64,000 nt of DNA from Stictocephala bisonia. Taxonomy: Eukaryota > Arthropoda > Insecta > Hemiptera > Membracidae. Positions 1 through 10,264 of this stretch are shown piece by piece. Position 1 is the first letter of the stretch; each line of letters opens with the position of its first letter. The translations under genes were made by a program, and so were the position numbers. The DNA lies in assembly GCA_035578905.1 (NCBI GenBank), contig JAQJVL010002535.1:29791-93790 (forward strand). Direction: 5' to 3'. The notes under the pieces were generated by a model, which was not told the DNA's origin, searched no databases, and saw only the letters and a program-made list of their open reading frames with translations.

Positions 1-1180
1 CTGTGCTAAAATATAGTGTTCTTGTTTAAAAAACAGCTCGCCTTGTTGTTCTTACTGTGCTTGCAAAGAAAAGTGTAAGAACGTTTTTACATTAAGAGGA
101 AACAAAGTCAAGGAATCTGAGACAAAACATTAATATGCATGAATAAAAGTATCAAAATTTATGAAATATACTATCTTATTTAAATATATTATTTTACAAT
201 ACACTCAAAATTATTTTGATATTCCCGAACACTCGGTAATAACCATGGGATGTATTATCTACTACAAAGAACAGGTGATTCATCACCCAAGAATATACTG
301 TATGCAAGAAGCTGAGGGCACCACAGAAAAATTACATCATATAATTCAATATATTTTGTAATAGTCTATATATTACGTTGTTTTTAATTCATTGTTAATT
401 TGATTGGTTTCATAATATCAAATGAATAGTGTGCGTTTTCGCAGCATATTAAGAATCATAACACCTACTTATATCATAATTTGATCTTACTGGATGAACA
501 TGAAATAGTCTAAGTTAAATTACGATAGAAGACTTATATATGGATAAAAATTACCATTTGTTGTTAAGTATTGCTAGACAAAATTTGTAATTATATTTTT
601 TCTAGTCAAAACTGAAATAAAACAGCGTTTTTTGTGTTAAAATGAACGAAAATACGAAAAATATGTGAAGCTTTGTGGGAAAATAATTTTTTACTGTTAA
701 ACCACCATAGATAGCGCAATTTGTATAATAGCCTTTTTTAAAGCCCAGATTATTTCAAATCAAACAACGTTGTTTCTAAACCTGTATCTATAAGGTTATT
801 CAAATATGGATGGTTTATTGAACCCTTACTTACGCAATGTTCCCCCTAAGTTGTCGACCACACTGGGGGGTGACAACATGTGTTTTTATATTCACCTAAT
901 AAGTGGCCAGAACAATAATAAAAAATAAAACTGCCTGCAGCTAAATGTGCATGTTCAACCCCCTTTAGCTCCTGTACTATTAATTCACGCTTTGAGGCTT
1001 CAAAATATCACATTTTTCCAGAAAGGACCTTGGACCATTCATTGAAATAGGAGGTTTCCTTATTCAATATCTCCTGAACCATGCGTATTCGCCCCCCTCC
1101 CCCCATGTTGCCCAGTGAAAATCAGTAAAAATATGCTCTGGCATCAAAACAGTAGCGAACTGAATAACTCAGACTGGTTT
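1..1180. other. AT-rich stretch without a recognised gene
   Basis: Stops are dense in all frames. A 66-codon plus-strand frame at 161-361 has no recognisable domain and an AT-driven composition. Probably intronic or intergenic. Confidence 0.5.
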
Positions 1181-1334
1181 TTCCAATATCAGATGAACAG
1201 TGTTGAACTTGTTCTAATACATTATTTTAATTTGGAAATATGATTTGAGTTTGTTGTCCAATATCAGATGAACAGTGTTGAACTTGTTCTAATACATTAT
1301 TTTAATTTGGAAATATGATTTGAGTTTGTTGTGG
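1181..1334. repeat. Two-copy tandem duplication of about 77 bp
   Basis: A block starting ccaatatcagatgaacagtg and ending near gatttgagtttgttgt occurs twice back to back, and the two copies look identical. This implies a recent slippage or unequal-exchange event. No coding content. Confidence 0.85.
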
Positions 1335-1484
1335 ATGTGAGTAGAGTTGTTCTTTTTGAGTGGGTGGTGTGAGTATGCAAACATATTTCCTCTCTGGTTG
1401 GGCGACCATTATCATAACTGATTAAATGCTAACTCTACATATTTCGAAATTGGAATACAACATTTGAAGTCCCCATCACAGTAT

Positions 1485-1785
1485 GAGGTGTCTTGTTGGG
1501 TGGTAGTCAGTGTCCGGATGTCATCTAGGGGAGAGAACTGATTATCAGCCTTGTCAATTATCTGAAAATCAGAACATTATTATGTGGTTTGGATTCCATG
1601 TAAAGCTGTAGGTTCCTTGGTTGCCCTGGCTATTGTACTATTGAAAAATGGCCCTTTCTGAGATAGTGGAGCTCAATTAATCACCAGGCACAGGTCATCC
1701 ACAATCATCCTACATTCATAAAATCATTCATATTCACCTTAAAATACACATAAAGTTGTGTCAGCATCTCATATATAAGTGTAAG
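1485..1785 (+). repeat. Dispersed SINE-like repeat, family A, partial
   Basis: Contains the family landmarks in order: a gtccggatgtcatctagg-type block, a wtggtttggattccatgtaaa block, gccctggctattg, a (t)cattcatattcacctta block and a terminal ttgtgtcagcatctcatatata. The same order recurs at 16855, 31795 and 49525 on plus and at 2636 and 42165 on minus. The 5' third seen in other copies is missing. No ORF. Confidence 0.7.
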
Positions 1786-1837
1786 TATGCTATTGAAAAT
1801 ATATTACATGAACTTTGATTTTTTCCTTTGAGTGGGC

Positions 1838-2070
1838 GAGCTGGTGGCCAAGCGGTCTAAGGCGTCAGGACTTTGAGCTTGAGTTAGAGATAGCGCTGGT
1901 TCGAATCCGGCCTAGACTGAAACATTTATCAGTAACTTCACCTTCTACTGTACTGGTTCGCCCCCTTACTCTGTCTGAATACGTTCCTCGCACAGATCAA
2001 TAGTCTATAAGGAATGGGCAGAGTGAGGTTGAGAAGGAGGTTGGCCTCTCTTTAAAAAAAATACATTAGC
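1838..2070 (+). repeat. tRNA-derived SINE, family B (Leu/Ser-type head)
   Basis: The head has a good Pol III A box (tggccaagcgg) at about 1848 and a B box (ggttcgaatcc) at about 1899. The spacing suits a class II tRNA such as Leu or Ser. The acceptor ends do not pair, so this is not a functional tRNA gene. The body continues through cttactctgtctg and aggttgagaaggaggttgg to an A-rich end near 2060. A second, decayed copy lies at 3710-3930 on minus with the same internal order. Confidence 0.7.
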
Positions 2071-2635
2071 TAGAGAAGATAATAGCAATACTGTATATTG
2101 TATTAGATCATTTTGTAATAAAAAGTAAATTATTAATATAACATTGACAATGGATTTAAGCTAATAAGTTTTATAGTTTGGGAGAGGTGGAGCAAGACAT
2201 ATGCTTCAATTTGTTCACGAAGGGTCGAATTATAAGTAAAAGCCAATTGAAAATGTAATGAATTCTTATGAACTCTCATAAAATAATAAACTATGTATTG
2301 TAGCTACTTTAATCACATTTAAATTGTTAAGTGTTCACATTTAGATGTGCTGTTTTATGATAAACTAACAAATCTATTGTGTTTATAGATATTAAGTTTT
2401 TAATATTTGTTATGTGTTTAAACTTTAGATTTTTCATAACAGGCAGTACACACTCCCTCACTTGTAAACCCTAACTGCCAAATTTTAAAATAAACATTGA
2501 ATTAACAACTATTTTCACAAGTCTGTTTGAGATTTATTGGAGCAAAACAGTTAAATCAACTCTCATGAAGGGAAACTAAACCACAACAAAATTATGAACT
2601 CTAAGCCTATAACTTTCTCTCTGATGCCTATTCAT
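2071..2635. other. No recognised feature
   Basis: AT-rich sequence without open frames, exon-like splice pairs or repeat structure that I can support. Confidence 0.4.
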
Positions 2636-3012
2636 TATTCATTTCTAAGACGCCGATCATAAAGACATGGGCGAATATGAGGGGGTGAATGTAGTGTAGA
2701 TGAGTGTAGAGTAATGAGTGTAGTCATTGTTACTATCTGAGTTTGACTTAGCTCAGAAAGGAATATTTATTAATAGCCCAATATCCATGGCCACTATGGG
2801 ACCTACAGCTTTCGTGTAATCCGAACCACGCGGTGTTGGTCTGATTTTCAGCTAACTGACAAGTACTCTTCCTACACAACATCTGGACCCATACTACCAT
2901 CCCCAGACTTCTCTAGTAGTGTCCACGTTGATGGCAAACATTGAGAGGACGCTGTGTCAATATCAAGAGGACCGTGCATAGAACCTATAGCCTACAATCT
3001 CCCAATCACTTT
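2636..3012 (-). repeat. Dispersed SINE-like repeat, family A, near full length
   Basis: Reverse orientation. The plus strand begins with the tail module (aagacgccgatcataaagac, then gggcgaatatg), passes through tagcccaatatccatggcc and a wccgaaccacgcggt block, and ends with cctatagcctacaatctccc. That last block is the complement of the head gattgtaggcgatagg seen at 16890. No tRNA boxes are clear in this head. Confidence 0.7.
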
Positions 3013-3705
3013 GATCTCACACACACCATTATAAATGTTCCTTCCTGAACAAACACTCAACTACTGACAAAACACAATCCGTACCATCCATATACACATA
3101 ATTAAAGAAGGATATTGCTCTGATCGTGTCGTTTCCGATCCCCACTTGAGCTTAGAAATGTTTAAACGATTCAAGAAATTAAAGTACCAAGCAGTCATAT
3201 TCACAAACTGTTTCTCCAAAGAATAGGTCTTTCTTCAAGTGAAATTCTCCCATTTTTTCACTCATGTGAAATTCTCCACAAATTGATTAATAGTCTTAAT
3301 CAATGCTATTTCAAAATATCAAGACATTTTTTCCAAGCCCGCAGATACATAATCTTACAGAAATGAATGATTTGGCCTGACAGAGTGGTCGTCAAGTGAT
3401 CAGCTAGTTAAATGAATTTCATGACTAAACACTATAATGTTTGACATTCAAGTGAGTGCTTTTATCTGGATAGTAAATCAGTCAGGATTTTATAACAGAC
3501 ACCACCTGCCCAACTATACAAGTACAGTAGTATTGACCACCTGTACACAGTGGTATTGACCCACCCAACTTTCCATACACATTAACTAGAACTGACACAG
3601 AAGCTCACACTTACAGCAAGCCAATTATAGATTCCACACTACATTCCCAACACACAGAACTATAGATGGTCACACCATCACAAACTGGTTTACTACTTCT
3701 CTGCA
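3013..3705. other. No recognised gene
   Basis: Contains only a short direct repeat around 3500-3560 (accacctg ... agtattgacc, repeated with changes). No coding potential seen. Confidence 0.4.
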
Positions 3706-3709
3706 CATG

Positions 3710-3930
3710 GTTTTTAAGAGGATGATCATCCCTTTTTCAACCTAATTTTCCTCATGCTGTATAAATTACTGATCTGTGTGCAGATTTTAGTCAGAGTAAG
3801 GTAGAGAACCAGTACAGAGCAAGGTGAAATATACTAATAAGTACTTCCAGTCCAGGACTCAAACCTATCATTAACAATTCACATTCAAAGTCCTGACACC
3901 ATTAATCACTCATTATCTTACTCCTCTGAA
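3710..3930 (-). repeat. tRNA-derived SINE, family B, decayed copy
   Basis: On the minus strand it reads gtgtcaggactttgaatgtg, then a degenerate B box (ggtttgagtcc), then gtactggttctctaccttac, gcacacagatcagta and aggttgaaaaagggatgatc. This is the same order as the copy at 1838-2070. The A box is eroded. Confidence 0.55.
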
Positions 3931-3966
3931 CTATTGATTGACAACTTCTCTCCCTCTAAATACAAT

Positions 3967-4554
3967 TACATTGAAACCTCGGTTATCCAGCCTAATGTGG
4001 CGAAGGTCAAGCTGGATACGATAAAAGCCAGATAAAACATACGTCATAAATAACTTGGTTTTATTGGAGAAACACGTTAAGTAACTGATAAGAGAGAGCA
4101 TGCGTAAGCGGGGCGCCTACAATTGAATGTGACGCAACGTGCCCTGCAGCAATTGTAATGAAACAAACGATGTTTATTACGATCGCCAACTTTGATGCTG
4201 CTTTGCAATACTAAAGATTTTTATGTTTTACTTCCCCCACTCGCGAAATGGACTCTAGCCACACTGAACAAAAGTAAACATCATTACCAGCTTGGATCTT
4301 CAGGTGCATTATTAAATTATTACGCAGTAACAAGACCGGCTGTCAAGAGAGAGGGTGACTAGTCAATACAGCGCCTGCAGTTTGCAAAATGTAAAACCGA
4401 AACACTTGTGTACGACATTTGCGTTTCAAAACTGAAAGGCACTTCCGATTAATTGTAATTTTACCTTGTAAATAATTTTTATTGTTATCTACTTGCCGAA
4501 CCGGATGACACGGACTGCCGGATAAAGCGAGGCCGGATAATCAAGGTTGTACTA
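3967..4554. mobile_element. pogo/Tigger-type non-autonomous DNA element (MITE)
   Basis: Imperfect terminal inverted repeats: the left end carries aacctcggttatccagcc and the right end is the complement of ggccggataatcaaggtt, each next to TA. The cctcggttatcc terminus is characteristic of pogo/Tigger-like elements. No transposase remains inside the 590 bp. Centre and flanks are unremarkable. Confidence 0.7.
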
Positions 4555-4556
4555 TA

Positions 4557-5030
4557 AGTATGAATGGCACAAATTCGTCACTATTACTATGCTTTTGCAA
4601 ATTGAAAGGTAGTTTATTTTCTTAAGCTGGATTCATTTTTGTTTCTCAGGACAATCTCTTGCTTATTATTGTTTGGCATAAAATATTCATGTAATAGGTT
4701 CTGAAGTAGGGGAAAAGGATCAGTTTAAGGCTCCAGGTCATGTGATCTCCTCTATTAATAAATATATGCCTTGACTGTTCTTTGGATTAGTTCCAATCAG
4801 GTTGTATTTAGTTTTACAAACTGCCTAATTTTTTTTTATCAAAAACATAGTTTTTTAAAACAAAATACTGCATAATTGGCCCAGTCTATAACCAAGGAAC
4901 TTGGAGGACAAGGAGTAATAGATACCTAAGAGATCTCTATCAGGAACTCTTAGGTTTCTTGACATCGTTGCCCAAATTACAAGAAAAAAGGCTGCTCAAA
5001 TCCGATTGTTGTCTGCAATTTACTTTCCAT
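4557..5030. other. No recognised feature
   Basis: AT-rich spacer between the pogo-type MITE and the mariner-family element. No supported feature. Confidence 0.4.
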
Positions 5031-5033
5031 ATA

Positions 5034-5547
5034 CAGGGTGTTCGGTAAAAATGTTCCAATAATTTATGTTATTTTACACATTAAAATAAACAAAAAAGTT
5101 CCTATAAACATAGGTCCTAAAACCTATAGTTTTCCGTCTATCTGTCTGTATGTGTTTTTTACATAAAAATTTATAAATTGAGAACCACTTATAATATAGT
5201 TATGAAATTTTGTAGTTATTTTTACCTTTTGTATTCCCACTTGAGAAAAAAATATGAACAAAATATCTTTACCCGTTTCAAAATGGCGGCCAATCGAAAA
5301 TTTTTATGTTTAATTACGCAAAAACTACACCCTGTATAAAAATGTTACAAGAATAATAAAAATTTGGAAATCTTTTTCTAAAACTAAATGGTGTTTGTTT
5401 CATTCAAATCAGATAAAAAACAACTGAGCTGTACTAAAACACATAAAACCATGTTTTACATTAGTACACAACAGGAAGTATACTTTTCTAGACTGTTGTA
5501 CTCTGAACAGCTGATTTAAAGCCAATGATCTGATTATTGTGAACATA
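5034..5547. repeat. Left long terminal inverted repeat of the mariner-type element
   Basis: Pairs with 6969-7477 with few differences. It includes the inner cacaccctgtataaaaatg motif at 5326-5344, which re-creates the terminal motif in the opposite direction. Confidence 0.85.
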
Positions 5548-5666
5548 AATGTTTTACATTAGTACAACAACTCATTGAATATGAAGGTCAAATAAAAAAA
5601 AATAGAAAACAACTAACATTTATTAATGTTAAATTTATTACATTTAGAAAATTAAAATTATTAAAC

Positions 5667-6798
5667 TTATAATAATTGCTCAAAGTGGCGGCCTCCATTT
5701 AAAATGCAGGCATCCAAGCGCCTCCTCATTGACTGGCGGACTCTTTCAAAAATGCCAGGTGTCTGCTGAATTGTAGCAATACCATTTAATATCCTTGCTC
5801 GCAACTCTTCGATGTTATCTACAGGAGTGGAATAAACCAGTGACTTTAGGTGGCCCCATAGGAAAAAGTCTAAAGGATTAAGGTCGGGAGACCTAGCTGG
5901 CCAAGGAATTGGGCCTCCACGACCGATCCATTTGTTGTTGTACGCTCCATCCAAATAGTTTCTAACATTTAAACTGAAATGGGCTGGAGCACCGTCCTGC
6001 ATAAACCACATACTGTTGCGGGTATTCAGTGGCAAATCCTCAAGAATAGTTGGAAGGTCATCAGTAAAAAAAATGTAAATATGTCTGGCCGTTAAGAATG
6101 TTCGGTAAAAAGCTTACAAACAAATTGTCACCAATTATGCCATCCCAAACATTTAAAGAAAACTGATATTGGTGATTAACCTGTGTAATTGCATGTGGGT
6201 TATCGATGGACCAAATGTGTGAGTTGTGAGAATTAATAATCATGGTTCTTGAAAATTTGGCCTCATCCGTGAATAACACCTTATTCAAGAAATGTGGGTT
6301 CACACATTTTCGAATAAACCACTGAGAAAGCTGGATTCGGGGATGGTAATCACGAGGTAACAGTGAGTGAACTTTTTGTACGTGGTAAGGATGAAGTTGT
6401 TGTTCATGTAGTATAGTCCAGACTGTTTCTCAGCTAACATTGAACTGAAAACCAAGTTCTCTAATACTTTTGTTGGGGTGGTCTGCTATAACATCCAATA
6501 TGGATTCTTCCAATTCAGGTGTTCTTACTGAAACCTGTCGGCCAGAGTTACCTGTTTTTTGGTGTGAAAAGCTTCCAGTCTCTGCAAGTCGTCGATGAAT
6601 TGTTGAAAATGTTTTATTACAAGGTAACACACAATTTGGAAAACGTTCCTGATACAGTCTTCTTGCCTCAGTTCCACTACAATTAGCAAGGCCATACATT
6701 AGATGCATATCTGCCATTTCTGAATTGGTAAAGTTATGAATTCCATTATTTTCCATTTCTTGTTGATAATGAAACGAAACTAAACCACAAACACTCAC
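5667..6798 (-). pseudogene. Mariner-family DDD transposase (DD41D), broken
   Basis: The N-terminal part (6798-6430, about 122 codons) has the helix-turn-helix composition typical of mariner DNA-binding domains. The catalytic part shows an FTDEAKF motif (first Asp, codon 6265-6267), a QDGAPAH motif (second Asp, 5994-5996) and an SPDLNPLDFF motif (third Asp, 5868-5870). The last two Asp codons are 126 bases apart, giving 41 intervening residues. That matches the DD41D groups of the Tc1/mariner superfamily, not classical DD34D mariner. It is inactive: a TGA stop at 6430-6432 interrupts the frame, and the frame changes near 6070 just after a run of Ts. Extra disruption near 6105-6115 is likely. 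Total span fits a transposase of about 350-380 residues. Confidence 0.88.
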
Positions 6799-6968
6799 TA
6801 ATTAAAGCAAACAATTAACTACAGTATAACTAATTAAAATTGCATGTTTTATTGCAATACTAAAGTACTTGGCACAAAGCTTTTACAGTACAGAAGAAAT
6901 AGGTTATTTAAGTTACGTGTTAATGCCAACAATGACAGAAACATTCTTTTATAACCTTAAATAAACAT

Positions 6969-7477
6969 ATGTTCACAATAATCAGATCATTGGCTTTAAA
7001 TCAGCTGTTCAGAGTACAACAGTCTAGAAAAGTATACTTCCTGTACTAATGTAAAACATGGTTTTATGTGTTTAAGTACAGCTCAGTTGTTTTTTATCTG
7101 ATTTGAATGAAACAAACACCATTATTTTTAGAAAAACATTTCCAAATTTTTATTATTCTTGTAACATTTTTATACAGGGTGTAGTTTTTGTGTAATTAAA
7201 CATCAAAATTTTCGATTGGCCGCCATTTTGAAACGGGTAAAGATATTTTGTTCATATTTTTTCTCAAGTGGGAATACAAAAGATAAACATAACTTCAAAA
7301 TTTCATAACTGTACTATAGGTGGTTCTCAATTTATAAATTTTTATGTAAAAAACACATACAGACAGATAGACGGAAAACTATAGGTTTTAGGACCTATGT
7401 TTATAGGAACTTTTTTGTTTATTTTAATGTGTACAATAACATCATAAATTATTGGAACACTTTTACCGAACACCCTG
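6969..7477. repeat. Right long terminal inverted repeat of the mariner-type element
   Basis: Complement of the left arm at 5034-5547. Inner motif tatacagggtgtag at 7171-7184. Confidence 0.85.
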
Positions 7478-7479
7478 TA

Positions 7480-8765
7480 TATTGTCAATGACAGCACTTA
7501 GAGGCACCCCAATCTTTGCTTCTGATTTGTTTTGGCAAACTTAGTAGAAGATGTGCATATTATTTGGCATGCAATATCCATGGTTATATTGGCAACACTA
7601 ATCATACGTTTTGAGGTTCTTAAGAAAATATAGACATTTTACTTTGTAAGTCGATTGAAAACAAAAATACCATACTATGTATTAATAGAACTCATTTTTT
7701 AATAGATATAAAAAAACTTCAATAAAATTGTAACCATATTTGACTCCACAGTTTCTGTTCCTATATAAATATAAATGTATGTATGTATTTGTTGGTTGTG
7801 TAGAAGTTTGTGATTATCAAAGAAAAAGTTGAAAAAAATGCAATAAAGTGCTTTACTCTTTTTAATAGACCGTCTTTTATCCATTATTTTTAACATCGTT
7901 ATTTATTCAAATAATTTGTCGTGTAATAAAAAGTATTCTTAAATTTTTTTTTCTAATGGTATACATACAAAATTAAGAATCCCAAAAAAATCCCTAAAAC
8001 ATTTAATTTTGGAGTTAGTTAAGTACATTTTTTGACTCCCAATTTTTTTAAGCTACGTAAACATGAATACTGTATAGTAGTTAACTGTTTCCTGAACCAA
8101 GTTACTATCTTCAATATCAACTCCTTTATATCAAATCATACTACAGCTTGCTTTTTACTCAAATATTTAAATTGCTAGAAATTACTGTGTTATGTGCGGT
8201 AATTGAAGTTCCATTTTGCAGTGTCATATATTCCAATACAGTAGAAGTCATTCTGTTCAGCTACAAGGTTATCAACTATTTCATTGTCGTGCTCGATCAA
8301 TGAACGGTCAATGCAAAGTAATACTACGTTGTGTGATAGTAATTTGTAAAGTGTCAGCCTTCTTCAACAATGCTCACAGCTCGGTAGATATTGTTAGGTG
8401 GAAATGTCTGTGTTATTCAAATACAGAATCAGTATTGTTCAAATTTCTTTTAATTGACACAAAGAGACTACACAATGATCACTATTAATCCTATGGGTAT
8501 CATATTAACTTGATTTAAAAAAATACATCCAAGCAACTTAAATTAAAAACGTCATTGTTTTTATAGGCTGTTGGTGTTTGTAAAAAGGGGTACATAAATA
8601 GTGCCATTAGTTCATGAAAGATACATAGAATTTACCAATTACTACCAATAAATTATACAGCCCAATTAAACATAAAAAAAGTTATAAAGTTACATGGAGT
8701 GCAAGAGTAATTAATGTTATGGATCACAGCAGTTACAAATAGCACCACCCAGGCAATTGCGTCCC
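7480..8765. other. No recognised gene
   Basis: AT-rich sequence with an atgtatgtatgta microrepeat near 7765. Short frames at 7699-7896 (minus) and 8216-8488 (plus) show no domain and no splice context that I can support. Confidence 0.4.
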
Positions 8766-8769
8766 CTAT

Positions 8770-9300
8770 CCTGCAACTATTTCCAACAATCCATCTAGTT
8801 GAAATTTTAAAATCTCCTTTTTCTATCATTCAGCTCATCCGAAGCATAGGTAATTTTCTTAATAATGTCCATAGTTTAAAGGTGTTGTATAGCTCATTGG
8901 TTAGATTCAGGTTAGAATATGCATATCTTATTTGGTTTCCTCATGCCATTTATGTGAACTGATTGAGAGTGTACAAAAACGTTTCTTAAGATTACATTAT
9001 TTTAAAGCATTCAGTTAGTACAAAGCACATGTATTGTATTTAAAGTTGTTTCAGATGTATGAAATGGATCGGTTGATTGCCAGATGCAAGAAGGCTATGT
9101 TGTGTTATCTGCGCGGGTTGGTGTTTGACGATGCGGCGCTCCTGTCATAGGTAAGTTTGCTGTGCCACAACATATTCAAGCTCTCGTTACCTCTTCTCCC
9201 CGGCTTCTACCGTACAAATTTAGTACAATTTATCATGTCCTTCTTTTAGTAAAATGTAATTGAACAAGTAGATATTGATATTTTCTTGAATTCCAAAAAA
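8770..9300 (+). pseudogene. Decayed LINE reverse-transcriptase C-terminal remnant
   Basis: Several frames together show the typical end of a Jockey/R1-type LINE ORF2. A KVLYSSLVRFRLEYAYLIW segment (about 8880-8937) matches the post-RT (S/T)LVR..LEY..(V/I)W block. Next come MDRLIARCKKAMLCYLRGL-like sequence near 9065-9120, then VPQHIQ, a YRTN motif near 9210 and a final DIDIFLNS-like segment near 9270. Multiple frame changes and stops show it is dead. The exact clade is uncertain. Confidence 0.55.
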
Positions 9301-9404
9301 GTCCAGAACAATGTTTGTAAAAATGTCAAATGAGTTAAATTGTATCAATTTCTTTTTAGTCGTTATCTTTTCCTAATTTCATAAAGGAATTGATGTCAAG
9401 CTTA

Positions 9405-9450
9405 TTAATATGTGTGTGTATGTATGTATATATATATATATATATATAAA
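9405..9450. repeat. Microsatellite (TG/TATG/TA)n
   Basis: tgtgtgtgtatgtatgtat runs into a TA-dinucleotide tract ending near 9447. It is followed by AT-rich inverted sequence with repeated tataatattt to about 9560. Confidence 0.9.
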
Positions 9451-9559
9451 TAAAATGCATATTGTTAACTGTTCCTTGTTATTTATTTGTATAATATTTG
9501 TATAAATATTATAATATGTATAATATTTATTTGTATAATATTTGTTATATTATTACACT

Positions 9560-10205
9560 TATTTACACGATAATTAAGTAGTTTTTGCATTGTTATTATT
9601 GCTTGTTAAAATATATTACTGCTCAGTTTCAAGAGATTTATGATATTTAGATGGGCAGCGACGTATATTATAATAGTTTTGTTGATTTTGTAACATGTTT
9701 CATGCTATTTGTAAATTAATGGGATCCTTCATATTGTCCTAAAAACTCACAAAAATGATGTCTGAATGTTATATCTTAAGCCTTATTTCCATTACTACAA
9801 ATTTGTCCCTCTACTCGTTGCATGACATTGTGTCAGGACAAGTTACCGAATTGGTCTAGAAGATGTCATATGAGAAGTGCCAGGGAAAAAATTTTGCCAA
9901 GCTACTGCAACAATGTACAAAACATGTACAGCAACTTGTACCACAGGCGATGGGAACAGTATGTGACAGGATGTGTGCTTAAAACATGCGCATGCACATT
10001 AGGCCTTCAATCGATTTAGTACAGCATACAAGGTAAACACCTGTTCAAGAATGTTGTAGGAAAAGGAAACAATCCATTTTCGCGGCAATTGTACCTGGCT
10101 CATGTGACGCAACTTGTGCCTACTTGTAGGAATGGAAACAAGGTTCAAATCTGACATTTCTGAACAAATCCTATTTCATGCATTAAGAGGTATTCACCAA
10201 CTAAC
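9560..10205. other. Intronic sequence downstream of an ORP9 exon
   Basis: On the minus strand this follows the donor of the exon at 10210-10260. The next ORP9 exon is not visible here or further left in the window. Confidence 0.5.
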
Positions 10206-10209
10206 CAAC

Positions 10210-10260
10210 CTTGGCAATTTGCAGTAACACTATCGTATGTTTCACTTGCTCCAGCATATT
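10210..10260 (-). CDS. OSBPL9: ORP9 (OSBPL9 homologue), internal exon of 17 codons
   Basis: ORP9 is a lipid-transfer protein (oxysterol-binding-protein family) that exchanges lipids at ER contacts with Golgi and endosomes. On minus the acceptor ttgttcctttacag precedes the exon and the donor AAG|GTTGGT follows it. The 51 bases read NMLEQVKHTIVLLQIAK, with no stop and phase 0 at both ends. Human ORP9, as I recall it, has a 17-residue segment ending KHCIVLLQIAK at this point, in the coiled coil between the PH domain and the lipid-binding domain. It follows directly on the 26-codon exon at 15926-16003. The flanking introns are 5.7 kb (upstream) and more than 10 kb (downstream). Confidence 0.88.
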
Positions 10261-10264
10261 CTGT

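Larger units (their letters stand above)
5034..7477 (-). mobile_element. Mariner-superfamily transposon with about 510-bp inverted repeats
   Basis: The ends are cagggtgttcggtaaaaatg at 5034 and its near-exact complement ending at 7477. Both sides are flanked by TA (5032-5033 and 7478-7479), the usual target duplication of this superfamily. The inverted repeats extend inward to about 5547 and 6969. A broken transposase gene runs on minus between them. Each end block of about 300 bp (5034-5334 and 7175-7477) is itself closed by an inner caccctg motif, so each arm looks like a MITE-sized unit plus additional sequence. Confidence 0.9.

Noticed and set aside
161..361. Plus-strand frame with EQVIHHPRI, reminiscent of the ORP signature EQVSHHPP
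   Set aside because: Wrong strand for the ORP9 gene, only a few matching residues, no further ORD similarity, and no splice sites. Treated as coincidence.
1838..1920. Functional tRNA-Leu/Ser gene
   Set aside because: A and B boxes are good, but acceptor and anticodon stems do not pair and a SINE body follows.
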